This document shows positions 25,637 through 33,693 of a stretch of DNA of 64,000 nucleotides, piece by piece; position 1 is the stretch's first letter; the number at the start of each line of letters is the position of its first letter. The translations under genes and the position numbers were made by a program. The notes beneath the pieces were generated by a model. The model was not told where the DNA came from. It did not search any database and saw only the letters and a program-made list of their open reading frames with translations. The stretch is taken from the NCBI RefSeq assembly GCF_001426545.1, contig NZ_LMEZ01000001.1, positions 310,967 to 374,966 of the forward strand, given 5' to 3'. Source of the DNA: Mycobacterium sp. Root135. Lineage in GTDB: Bacteria > Actinomycetota > Actinomycetes > Mycobacteriales > Mycobacteriaceae.

Positions 25637-27279
25637 GCCGACACCAGCGCCGAGGTCGCGTCGTAGACGACTTCGCCGCCGATGATCGTGTAGGCGACTG
25701 TGGCCGAACCGATCTCGGCGACGGGCGCGGCGAAGATGTCCCTGTCGAGGATGACGATGTCGCCCGCCTTGCCGACTTCGATGCTCCCCGAACGGTCCTC
25801 GTCGTGGTTGAGGTAGGCGGTGCCCAGGCTGTGTGCGATCAGGGCGTCGGCCAGCGATAGTGCCTGCTCGCCGAGGAACGGCAACGCGGACGCTCCCGTG
25901 GCTCCCGCCGGGGCCCGGTTGACGGAGGTGTGGATGATCTCCAACGGGTTCGCCGTGCTCACGGGCCAGTCGCTGCCCGAGGCCAGCGGCGCTCCTGCTC
26001 GGTGCAGCGAGCCGAACGGATATTGCCAGGCGGCTCGGCGGGTGCCGAGGAAGGGGATCGTCAGAACGTCCATCTGGGCCTCGTGCCTGGCCCACAGTGG
26101 CTGCATGTTGGCGACCACGCCCAGCTCGGCGAACCGGGGGACGTCGTCGGGGTGGACCACCTGAATGTGGGCCAGGGTGTGACGAAGGTCTTTGTCTCCG
26201 TTGGCCTTCCGGGCCGCTTCGATGGCGTCGAGCGACTCGCGGACGGCTCGGTCGCCGAGGGCGTGGAAGTGCAGCTGGAAGCCGAGTGCGTCGAGCTGCG
26301 TGGCGATCTCGATGAGCGTGGTCGGGTCCACGAAGCTCTTGCCCGTGTTCTCCCCTGGGCAGCCGCACGAGTCGAGATAGGGCTCGAGCATCCCGGCCGT
26401 GAAGTTCTCGGCGACGCCGTCCTGCATGATCTTGACGGTGGTGGCGGCGAATCCGGCCGCCAGGGCGCGTTCGCGCTTCTCGACGAGCTCGGGTATCTGC
26501 TCCAGGCCACGATTGCGGTCCCACCAGAGCGCTCCGACCACGTACGCCTTGAGCACTCCGGACGCGGTGACCCGTAGATACGAGTCGAGTGTGTCGGGGG
26601 TGTCGTTCGTGCCCCCGACGATGGCGTCCTGCCACGCGGTCACGCCCCACGCGAACAGTTGGCGTTGCGCGATCGTCAGGGCTTCGTCGAGGTCCTCTTG
26701 AGTCGCCAGTGGGATGTGCCGGGCGACGAGTGCCATGGCACCTTCTTGGAGCGTGCCGATCGCATGGCCGTCGGCGTCGCGTTCGATGCGACCGTCGAAC
26801 GGATCGGGCGTCGAATCGTCGATGCCGCCGATCTCGAGCGCCTTGGTGTTGACCCACGCGCCGTGACCGTCGCGGTTGGGGAAGTACGCCGGCCGGTCGG
26901 GGACGACCGCGTCCAGAGCCGCGGCCGTCGGCAGCCCGCCGGGGAACGAGTCCATCGACCAGCCGCCGCCACTGATCCAGGGCAGTTCGGGGTTGTCCGC
27001 CGCGTATTCGGCGATGCGCTCGAGGTAGCCGTCGGCGGTGTCGTACGGGGTCAGGTCGCACGCGATCATGTCGAGGCCTGCGTGGTACGGGTGGATGTGG
27101 CAGTCCTGGAAGCCGGGGGCGACGAGGCCACCCGCGGCGTCGATCTCGACGGCGCCGGTTGCGGCGAGCGCGTCCGCGCCGATTGCGGTGATGACGCCGT
27201 TCTCGACGAGAAGTGGTTCCTCGACGATTCCGGCGGGGGTGAAGACGTGGCCTCCGGTGATCAGCAGGCGGTCGGTCAT
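25633..27279 (-). CDS. Amidohydrolase of the YtcJ type
   Basis: 548 residues. Metal-dependent hydrolase with the amidohydrolase-3 layout: DCHIHPYHAG (H61, H63), a mid-chain LHFHALGDRAVRESLDAIEAA, HIQVVHPDD, and ASGSDWPVSTANPLEIIHTSV. YtcJ-type enzymes cleave amide or formamide bonds. In this operon it could free an amine from an N-acyl or N-formyl derivative before or after import; no signal peptide, so cytosolic. It begins four bases after the regulator gene. Confidence 0.88.
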   Translation of the reverse strand: MTDRLLITGGHVFTPAGIVEEPLLVENGVITAIGADALAATGAVEIDAAGGLVAPGFQDCHIHPYHAGLDMIACDLTPYDTADGYLERIAEYAADNPELPWISGGGWSMDSFPGGLPTAAALDAVVPDRPAYFPNRDGHGAWVNTKALEIGGIDDSTPDPFDGRIERDADGHAIGTLQEGAMALVARHIPLATQEDLDEALTIAQRQLFAWGVTAWQDAIVGGTNDTPDTLDSYLRVTASGVLKAYVVGALWWDRNRGLEQIPELVEKRERALAAGFAATTVKIMQDGVAENFTAGMLEPYLDSCGCPGENTGKSFVDPTTLIEIATQLDALGFQLHFHALGDRAVRESLDAIEAARKANGDKDLRHTLAHIQVVHPDDVPRFAELGVVANMQPLWARHEAQMDVLTIPFLGTRRAAWQYPFGSLHRAGAPLASGSDWPVSTANPLEIIHTSVNRAPAGATGASALPFLGEQALSLADALIAHSLGTAYLNHDEDRSGSIEVGKAGDIVILDRDIFAAPVAEIGSATVAYTIIGGEVVYDATSALVSA

Positions 27280-27283
27280 GGTG

Positions 27284-27955
27284 TCAGTCCTCGGTGGGTT
27301 TGGTGGACGAAATGTGTTGACTCATGGGCGCTTTGAGCGGGTTGGTGTCAATCGGCGGGGTGAAGTGCGACGTGATCCACATGACCTGGGCGGGTGCGGC
27401 GCCGATGTTCACGGCTCGGTGGGGTACCGACGAGAGGTACTCGACACTGTCGCGGGGGCCGAGGATGAGTGTCTCGGAGCCGATCGAGATCTCCATGTGA
27501 CCGGTGAGCACGTAGAAGAGTTCTTGGGCGTCGTCGTGGGCGTACGGTTCCGACCCGGTCGACCCGCCCACTTCGAATGTGCCTTCGTAGACCTCGAGTT
27601 GGCGGATCGGCGGCCGCGACAGTAGTAGCTTTTGTAATCCGCCGTCACTGGAGAACAGTGGCCTCTCGTGCGCCCGCAGCACGGGTCTCGAGACGGGAGC
27701 TTCGTCGGAGAGAAGATCGGCGACCGAGATGCCCACCGCGGCGGCGATGCGTTTGAGCACGCTGACGGAGACGCCGCACTTGCCGTTCTCCAGCTGGCTG
27801 ATGAAGCCCGCGCTCACCCCCGCCCTGGCGGCCAGGTCCCGAGTGGACAGCCGGGCGCGCTCGCGGGCGGCACGCAGCCGTCCACCGAGCATCGCGCGTG
27901 CGGCACCGTCGGTCGTGGGCACGGCCACCACGGGATCAGAAAACACTTGCCTCAT
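27284..27955 (-). CDS. XRE-family regulator with C-terminal cupin (PuuR-like)
   Basis: 223 residues from the ATG at 27955. HTH_3 domain at 24-80 (LRAARERARLSTRDLAARAG, then GFISQLENGKCGVSVSVL) and a cupin domain near 140-205 (SEPYAHDDAQELFYVLTGHMEI). Same layout as PuuR, the repressor of E. coli putrescine utilisation. First gene of the eight-gene operon, so autoregulated. An in-frame GTG at 27970 lies inside the palindromic operator, which favours the ATG. Confidence 0.88.
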   Translation of the reverse strand: MRQVFSDPVVAVPTTDGAARAMLGGRLRAARERARLSTRDLAARAGVSAGFISQLENGKCGVSVSVLKRIAAAVGISVADLLSDEAPVSRPVLRAHERPLFSSDGGLQKLLLSRPPIRQLEVYEGTFEVGGSTGSEPYAHDDAQELFYVLTGHMEISIGSETLILGPRDSVEYLSSVPHRAVNIGAAPAQVMWITSHFTPPIDTNPLKAPMSQHISSTKPTED

Positions 27956-27957
27956 TT

Positions 27958-27976
27958 CGTTAAGAGTCACTTAACG
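27958..27976. promoter_or_regulatory. Palindromic operator CGTTAAG-N5-CTTAACG in front of the PuuR-like operon
   Basis: Perfect 7-bp inverted repeat with a 5-base spacer, ending two bases before the regulator's ATG. Size and position fit an XRE dimer site for autorepression. An isolated CGTTAAG half-site also occurs just before the GlxA-type gene near 3729, probably by chance. Confidence 0.65.
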
Positions 27977-28145
27977 GATTGCTTACTGGGGAACCGTAGG
28001 GCTACCTGTGAGGTCTCGCAACAGAACGGACGAATTAGGGCGAACTGTTTACACGACCGAAATGCCGTCCTGTCGAGAGCTTGGCGGTGTGCCGGTCAAA
28101 TGCGTTCGAGGACAGTCATATTCGCGAAAGTGACCCGTCGACGAC

Positions 28146-28351
28146 TCAGCCCGCGCGGATCTGCTCGCGGAGGATGTCCGCGTGTCCGCAATGGTGGGCC
28201 AGCTCCCGCAGGACCTGGAGATACACCCAGTGCACCCTGCATGGGCTACCACGATGGCCGGTGACGACGTCGTCCAACGGAAGATCGGCCACCGTGGTCC
28301 GCGCCGTCGCGCAGGCCTGCTGGCGGTCGCCCGCGGCGCGGTCGCCATGCC
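28146..28351 (-). pseudogene. 3' remnant of a DinB/DUF664-family gene
   Basis: About 68 residues of coding sense without a start codon: ACATARTTVADLPLDDVVTG, RVHWVYLQVLRELAHHCGHADILREQIRAG. The end H-x-GHADILREQI is typical of DUF664 (DinB-like, bacillithiol/mycothiol-related) proteins, which are ~160-180 residues. The missing 5' two-thirds would lie where the MFS gene now ends, directly abutting at 28352. Confidence 0.6.
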
Positions 28352-29605
28352 CTAGACGACCGGCCGGCGACCTCCGACCCGCACCACGAGTCCGGCGGCG
28401 AGAACCAGGACGGCGGCCGTCGCAAGCCAGGGCGCCGACCGCCCGGCGGCGGTGTCGGGCACGGCGTCGACGATTGCACCGAGACCTGCCGAGGCAGGCA
28501 GCACCATGATTCCGCCGATGGATGCGTACATGCCGTAGTAGGAGCCGAGGTGTCGTTCGTTGGCGAAGGTGGGGATCGCCGCTCGGGCCGCGGGCCCGAT
28601 GATCATCTGGCCGACTGCCAGGAACAACACGAAGGCCGCGGTGCCGGCGAGGACGGCGGGGCGCCCGCCCACTGCCGTCGCAATCGCCGCCGCCGTTGCT
28701 CCGAGCGCCGTCACGATCAGCCCGACGCTCAGCGCCGTGCGAACGGCACGGCGGCCCGTCCACGCGGCGACGCGAAACTGCCCGATGACGATGACCACGG
28801 AGGACGCGGCGAGCAGGATGCCGAGGGGTTCCTGATCCCCCCAGCCGCGGTCGAGTTCCAGGGGCAGCAACAGGTAGAGCTGGTTGTAGGCGACCAGCTG
28901 CACGGCCATTACCGTCGCGAAGCCCAGGAAGGCCCGGTTGCGCGCGATTGAACCGAACGCCTTGAGGATTGCCCGGTCGACGGCCGCGGGCCGGTCGTTG
29001 GGCAGCCACCTCAGGTGGGCCAATCCGATCACGACGAACACCGCCGCCCCGGTGACCGACACCGCGGCGAAGTCCACCCGCAGCAGCAGCGCCCCGAGTA
29101 GCGGGCCGGTGAACGCGCCGATCTGGCCAAATGCGTTGAACAACGCGAATGCGTCCAGCCGCGCCGTCGACGACGTGTCCCGGCCGGTGTCCGAGGCCCG
29201 GGCCAGCGCGGCCTCCACGGCGGGTGAGAACAGCGCCCCTGCGAACCCGGTCAGTGCCGCGCCGACCGCGACGCCGGCCACCGACGGGCTCATCCCCAAG
29301 GTGAGAAGTCCTACCACCCGGACCGCGCACCCGGTTACCGTGGCCGGTTTGGTGCCGATGCGGTCGGCGATCGCCCCGCCGACGAAGAACATGCCCTGTT
29401 GTGAGACGGTCCGCAGTCCCAACACGACGCCCACCACGGCCGTCGCCTGCCCGAGGTCGGAGCTCAGGTGCACCGACAGGTACGGGAGCACCATGAAGAA
29501 CCCGACGTTGAACGCGAGCTGCGTCAAAACGAGCAGCCGTACTGTGGTTGTCGCACAACGAAATCCGCGGACCAGTCCGGCTGGCCGCTGCGCGGCGTCC
29601 GTCAT
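28352..29605 (-). CDS. MFS transporter, last gene of the siderophore-importer operon
   Basis: 417 residues with about 12 hydrophobic helices, starting LVLTQLAFNVGFFMVLPYLSVHLS; loop 2-3 has GAIADRIGTKPATV (MFS motif A variant). Domain pattern is that of drug/proton antiporters (MdtG/H-like). The ATG overlaps the ATPase stop by four bases, so it is coupled to the iron importer and may export a siderophore or its desferri form (inference from position only). Confidence 0.88.
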   Translation of the reverse strand: MTDAAQRPAGLVRGFRCATTTVRLLVLTQLAFNVGFFMVLPYLSVHLSSDLGQATAVVGVVLGLRTVSQQGMFFVGGAIADRIGTKPATVTGCAVRVVGLLTLGMSPSVAGVAVGAALTGFAGALFSPAVEAALARASDTGRDTSSTARLDAFALFNAFGQIGAFTGPLLGALLLRVDFAAVSVTGAAVFVVIGLAHLRWLPNDRPAAVDRAILKAFGSIARNRAFLGFATVMAVQLVAYNQLYLLLPLELDRGWGDQEPLGILLAASSVVIVIGQFRVAAWTGRRAVRTALSVGLIVTALGATAAAIATAVGGRPAVLAGTAAFVLFLAVGQMIIGPAARAAIPTFANERHLGSYYGMYASIGGIMVLPASAGLGAIVDAVPDTAAGRSAPWLATAAVLVLAAGLVVRVGGRRPVV

Positions 29606-30378
29606 TCGGGCGAGCCGAGGCCACCCGGCAGAAATCGGATGTGCAGGCCGGTCGCGGTGTCGTCGACCTCGGCGCGGACGCGGTAGACGTCGGAGACGAG
29701 CTGTTCCGTGAGCACCTCGCGCGGTGCGCCCGCGGCGACGACGCGCCCGTCCTTCAGAACCATCAGGTGATCGCAGAACATCGCGGCCAGATTCAGATCG
29801 TGGATCGCGATGATCGACGTGATCGGCAGTCGGGACACCAGCGACATCAATTCGAGCTGATGGTGGATGTCGAGGTGGTTGGTCGGTTCGTCGAGCAGCA
29901 GCTCGCGCGGCTCCTGCGCCAGCGCCCTGGCGATCTGCACACGTTGCTTCTCACCGCCAGAGAGTCGGTGCCACAGTCGATCCGCCATGTCGGCGAGCCC
30001 GGTGTGGGCGAGCGCTGCGGCGACGGCCTCGTCGTCGGAGGAGCGGTTGGCACCAAAGGCACCGTGATGGGGTAGCCGACCGAGCCGCACGATCGCGGCG
30101 ACCGACACGTCGACGTCGGTGTCGACCTGTTGGGCCACCACCGCCACCCTGCGGGCGACGTCGCGGCGTCGGATGCCGGACATGTCCCGTCCGTCGAGCT
30201 CGACCACGCCCGAGGTCGGCGCGACGAATCCCGACAGCAGGCGCAGCAGCGACGACTTGCCCGATCCGTTGGGTCCGAGCAGCCCGACGGTTTGCCCTTG
30301 CTTGGGCCGCACGCTGATCCCGTCGACGACGAGGGTGCCGCCGCGGTCCCAACTGACCCGGTCGGCGCTCAGCGTCAC
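29602..30378 (-). CDS. Fe-siderophore/cobalamin-type ABC transporter ATP-binding protein
   Basis: 258 residues. Walker A GPNGSGKSSLL, signature LSGGEKQRVQIARAL, Walker B ELLLDEPTNHLD, switch AIHDLNLA. FecE/FepC group. GTG at 30378 overlaps the permease stop by four bases. Confidence 0.92.
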   Translation of the reverse strand: MTLSADRVSWDRGGTLVVDGISVRPKQGQTVGLLGPNGSGKSSLLRLLSGFVAPTSGVVELDGRDMSGIRRRDVARRVAVVAQQVDTDVDVSVAAIVRLGRLPHHGAFGANRSSDDEAVAAALAHTGLADMADRLWHRLSGGEKQRVQIARALAQEPRELLLDEPTNHLDIHHQLELMSLVSRLPITSIIAIHDLNLAAMFCDHLMVLKDGRVVAAGAPREVLTEQLVSDVYRVRAEVDDTATGLHIRFLPGGLGSPE

Positions 30379-31418
30379 GCTCTGCCCCTGCGGTTGAACA
30401 TGATCGCGACGAAGGCCGGGACGCCGATCAGCGCGGTTCCGACACCGAGGGGGAGCGGCGTGGGGTGAAAGGCCACCCGCGACAACGCGTCCACCCACAC
30501 CAGAAATGTTGCGCCCAGTAGCGCACTCACCGGAACGAGCCGAGCGTGTCCCGGTCCGACGAGGAACCGTGCGGCGTGCGGGAGGATCAAGCCGACGAAG
30601 CCCACCGCGCCGGCGACGCTCACCAACGCGGCAGTGATCAACGCCGTGACGATCAACAACCCGCCGCGAACCCGGGTCACCGCAATGCCAAGTGACGCGG
30701 CCACCTCGTCACCGAAGGTGAAGGCGTCCAGCGCGCGAGCCGCGGCCCAACAGCACGCCAGACCGGCCAGCGTCACGGTCGCGGTCAGCCAGGCGTCGTC
30801 CCACCGGACGCCCTCAAGGGATCCGAGCATCCAGAACAGCACGCCACGGGTCTCGTCGGAGTCGGCGAACGCGAAGATCACGAATGACGTTAGCGCCGAG
30901 AACAACTGGGTCATCGCGATGCCGGCGAGGATGACTCGGTCGGTGCTACCCCCGGCCAGCTGGGCCAGCAACAGGACCGTGCCGAACGACACCAGGGCGC
31001 CGATGAAGGCGCCGCCGGACAGGCCGATCACCGAACCACCCAGTCCGAGGATGCCGATCAGGACGGCACCGGTGGACGCGCCGGAGGAGATGCCGAGCAG
31101 GAATGGATCGGCCAGCGGATTGCGTAGCAGCGATTGCAGGATCACGCCACAGATCGCGAGCCCGGCGCCGACCGCGGCCGCGACCACCGACCGTGGCATC
31201 CGGTCCTGCCAGACGATGACGTCCTTATAGGTGAGAACCGCGATGTCGGTCAGGTTGAGGTGATTGGACAGGATGTCGCGAACGTTGACGACGGTGACCC
31301 CTTCACCGCCGAGTGACACCGCGGCCAGCATGGACAACACCAGCGCGAGCACGCCGGTGGCCAGTAACGCCACCGTCACGAGGACTGGTCGCCGCTCTGC
31401 TGCGGCCCGAATCGTCAT
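30375..31418 (-). CDS. FecCD-family ABC transporter permease
   Basis: 347 residues. Begins with a membrane segment (VLVTVALLATGVLALVLSML); contains RMPRSVVAAAVGAGLAICGVILQSLLRNPLADPFLLGISSGA and GAVGFVGLILPHAARFLVGPGHARLVPVSALLGA, signatures of FecCD permeases, which have about ten helices each. A single permease gene here implies a homodimer. Confidence 0.92.
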   Translation of the reverse strand: MTIRAAAERRPVLVTVALLATGVLALVLSMLAAVSLGGEGVTVVNVRDILSNHLNLTDIAVLTYKDVIVWQDRMPRSVVAAAVGAGLAICGVILQSLLRNPLADPFLLGISSGASTGAVLIGILGLGGSVIGLSGGAFIGALVSFGTVLLLAQLAGGSTDRVILAGIAMTQLFSALTSFVIFAFADSDETRGVLFWMLGSLEGVRWDDAWLTATVTLAGLACCWAAARALDAFTFGDEVAASLGIAVTRVRGGLLIVTALITAALVSVAGAVGFVGLILPHAARFLVGPGHARLVPVSALLGATFLVWVDALSRVAFHPTPLPLGVGTALIGVPAFVAIMFNRRGRA

Positions 31419-31430
31419 CTGAGATAGGGC

Positions 31431-32477
31431 CTATCGCGGATTCTCTTTGAGCCACGCCGCCAGCTTCTCGATGCCGTCCACGATGCTGATCGACGGGTTC
31501 ATCTCCGCGCCGTGCAGCGAGACGTATCGCTGTGCGACGACCGCCGGCAGTGTGGCGGTGACGGGGTCCGAGGCGAGAAACTGCTTCTTGTCGTCGAGTC
31601 GGTCACCGGGGAAGCGGTCGCGTGCGAGATCTCCGAGGACGACGATCTGTGGGTTGCGTTCGACCACCGAGGTCCAGGTGACGGCGGACCAGTCGTCGTC
31701 GACGTCGGAGAACACGTTCTTCACGCCGACGGTTTCGGCGAGCACCTGTGGTGCGCCGACGCCCCCGGCCATGTATGGGGTCTTGGTGTCGGCGAACCAG
31801 AACGCCACCGTTCGGTCCGATCGTTGGATCGTGGCGGTCGCCGCGTCGACGCGCTGTTTGAGCTCGCCGACGAGCTTCTCACCCCGGCTGGGCACGTCGA
31901 AGATCGCGGCCAACTCGGTGATCTCCTGATACAGGGAATCGATCGTGAGCGGCTTGGTGCGCTTGCCGCCGCCGTTGATCGACTGGTTGCCGTCGCAGTC
32001 TGTAGGGGACAGGTAGGTCGGAATCCCGGTCTCCGCGAAGCGGGCGCGGGTCGCGACGCCGCCCTGCTCCTTGAGGTGACGCCCGAACGACGCCGTGACG
32101 AAGTCGGGATTGGTCCCCATGACCGCCGCGTAGGTCGGGGCATTGTCTGCCAGCCGGGGGACCCGCGAGTTCGCCTCCGCGAGGTTCGGCCGCACGGGGT
32201 CGGTCCACGAGGCGGTGCCAACCAGCCGGTCGGCCAGCCCGAGCGACAGCATCAACTCCGTCGACCCCTGATCCAGAGAGACCACCCGTGACGGCGCGGC
32301 GTCGAAAGTCTCTGCTATTCCACAGTTCTCAATGGTCAGCGGGTACGTGGTCTTGCCGTCACCCGCCCCGGTCGGAGACGCCATCTCGACCTTCTCCGAC
32401 GCGCCGCACGCCGTGGCGGCGGTGACGGTGAGCAGCGCGACGGCACAGCAACGGAGCGCGCGACTTCGCAACGACAC
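31431..32477 (-). CDS. Siderophore-type periplasmic-binding lipoprotein
   Basis: 348 residues. Lipoprotein signal with AATAC (C24). FepB/BtuF-like fold: AETFDAAPSRVVSLDQGSTELMLSLGLADRLVGTA, then NPDFVTASFGRHLK, ending ISIVDGIEKLAAWLKENP. Binds a ferric siderophore or related ligand outside the membrane and feeds the FecCD/FecE pair downstream. An IdeR-like site precedes the gene. Confidence 0.9.
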   Translation of the reverse strand: MSLRSRALRCCAVALLTVTAATACGASEKVEMASPTGAGDGKTTYPLTIENCGIAETFDAAPSRVVSLDQGSTELMLSLGLADRLVGTASWTDPVRPNLAEANSRVPRLADNAPTYAAVMGTNPDFVTASFGRHLKEQGGVATRARFAETGIPTYLSPTDCDGNQSINGGGKRTKPLTIDSLYQEITELAAIFDVPSRGEKLVGELKQRVDAATATIQRSDRTVAFWFADTKTPYMAGGVGAPQVLAETVGVKNVFSDVDDDWSAVTWTSVVERNPQIVVLGDLARDRFPGDRLDDKKQFLASDPVTATLPAVVAQRYVSLHGAEMNPSISIVDGIEKLAAWLKENPR

Positions 32478-32524
32478 GGTATCCCCTGGATCAACTCGAA
32501 GCGGACCGCGGCAACGGCCCGCAT

Positions 32525-32543
32525 TGAAGGAAGCCTTACCTTA
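32525..32543 (-). promoter_or_regulatory. IdeR/DtxR-like iron box upstream of the siderophore importer
   Basis: On the minus strand the site reads TAAGGTAAGGCTTCCTTCA, 13 of 19 positions equal to the mycobacterial iron-box consensus TTAGGTTAGGCTAACCTAA, with the central AGGCT intact. It lies about 50-65 bases upstream of the binding-protein start, so the four-gene operon is expected to be repressed in iron-replete cells. Confidence 0.6.
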
Positions 32544-32590
32544 CCTGTCGTGTGTGGCGGGGTTTCTACGGCCGCTGCAGGTGGATCGCG

Positions 32591-32745
32591 TCAGTGCATC
32601 GTGATGATCAGCTTGCCGCCCCGTGGTAAGTGGTTCAGTTCCAGTTCGGTCAGCGCCGGGATCGCGTCTTCGAGCGGGACGGTGCGGGCGATCGGCACCT
32701 GATACGCGCTGGGCAGGGTGCTTCTGACGAACTTGGTAGCCGACG
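32591..32745 (-). pseudogene. C-terminal remnant of an MDR/zinc-type alcohol dehydrogenase or quinone reductase
   Basis: About 50 residues with no start: QVPIARTVPLEDAIPALTEL followed by LPRGGKLIITMH and stop. This is the standard end of MDR-family reductases (substrate-domain return, PRGGKLVI tail). The N-terminal ~280 residues are absent; upstream sequence is the 5'-truncated TetR gene on the other strand. Confidence 0.65.
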
Positions 32746-32749
32746 GGAC

Positions 32750-33181
32750 CACGTCGACGCCGACCTACTGCGGACCGCGCTCCTGCAGGGAATCCGCGAC
32801 GCCCCGAACGTCTCCGAACCCCTGGCGGTCGTGCTGCGTGTCCTGGTGGAATTCGTTTGGGAAGGCTTGGGGCCGAGAGACTCTCAGCGACGACGCGACG
32901 CCATGATCACGTCGAACCCGGAGCTGCTCGAGCGCGAGCTGAACAAGCAACAGCAGATGTCCGACGCGTTCGGCGAAACCCCACGGCAGCGCGGAGTCGA
33001 GCCACACGCGGCCGAACTCGCTGCGCGGGTGGGGATTCAGGTGTTCCAGACGGCCTATCGGCGGTGGCTGGCCGCCGACGACGACACCGATTTGGCGGCC
33101 ATCGTGGACGCGTCGACGTCGACGTTGGCGGCGATCATGCCCGCCGTCACCCGACGGACTTCACGCCTGCCGTCGAGATGA
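32750..33181 (+). pseudogene. 5'-truncated TetR-family regulator (DNA-binding domain lost)
   Basis: Coding sense from about VDADLLRTALLQGIRDAP through SNPELLERELNKQQQMSDAF, VEPHAAELAARVGIQVFQTAYRRWLA and LAAIVDASTSTLAAIMPAV. This is the ligand-binding half of mycobacterial TetR proteins; the ~55-residue HTH is missing. The frame stays open to 32630 only through antisense of the dehydrogenase remnant. Its 3' end overlaps the next minus-strand gene by 35 bases. Confidence 0.65.
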
Positions 33182-33599
33182 CGAATCCGCGGCCGTGCGC
33201 CGCCGTGCAGGTCATTCCGGTCCGTTCGGAGAGGCACTGGAACGGTCCCAGCGACACCGTCTGGCCGTATGCCAGCGTCGGGGTGCCTTCGGCGGCGTTG
33301 CCCACGCACGATTGGCCAGAACAGGTCGTGACGGTTCCGTGGTCGTCCATCGACGCCGACTGGGCAGGCTCGAGAGTCTTGCAGTACACCGAATCGGGAC
33401 CCGTCCGGCCACCCGTGTTGACCTCGCAGTCGATGCGGTGTGTCGGCGAGTAGAACGCGCAGAATGCGCCGACCTGCGGGCAAATCGGGGTGTCCGCCGC
33501 CGCGACCGGCAGCGTGGCGCCGACGCTGGCGGCCACCGTCAGTGCGGCGGTGGCGAGCCATCGTAGGGAGCGGCGGCGGCGAACGGCGGGCTGTGGCAC
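33147..33599 (-). CDS. Secreted DUF6636-like Cys-rich protein
   Basis: 150 residues. Signal peptide: basic RRRRSLRW, core LATAALTVAASVGATLPVAAA. The mature chain has six Cys and the motifs FYSPTHRIDCEVNTG and CLSERTGMTCTAAHGRGFVIS, which match DUF6636 domains of mycobacterial exported proteins. Function unknown. GTG start, no clear ribosome site. Confidence 0.7.
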   Translation of the reverse strand: MPQPAVRRRRSLRWLATAALTVAASVGATLPVAAADTPICPQVGAFCAFYSPTHRIDCEVNTGGRTGPDSVYCKTLEPAQSASMDDHGTVTTCSGQSCVGNAAEGTPTLAYGQTVSLGPFQCLSERTGMTCTAAHGRGFVISTAGVKSVG

Positions 33600-33693
33600 G
33601 GGTACACAATGTCAGATGCGGTGCCGCTTTGCTGACGTATCGCCGCGGTTGCGGGGGAGACGTCAACTAGCTTGCGGGACATGCTCGAGGGGC

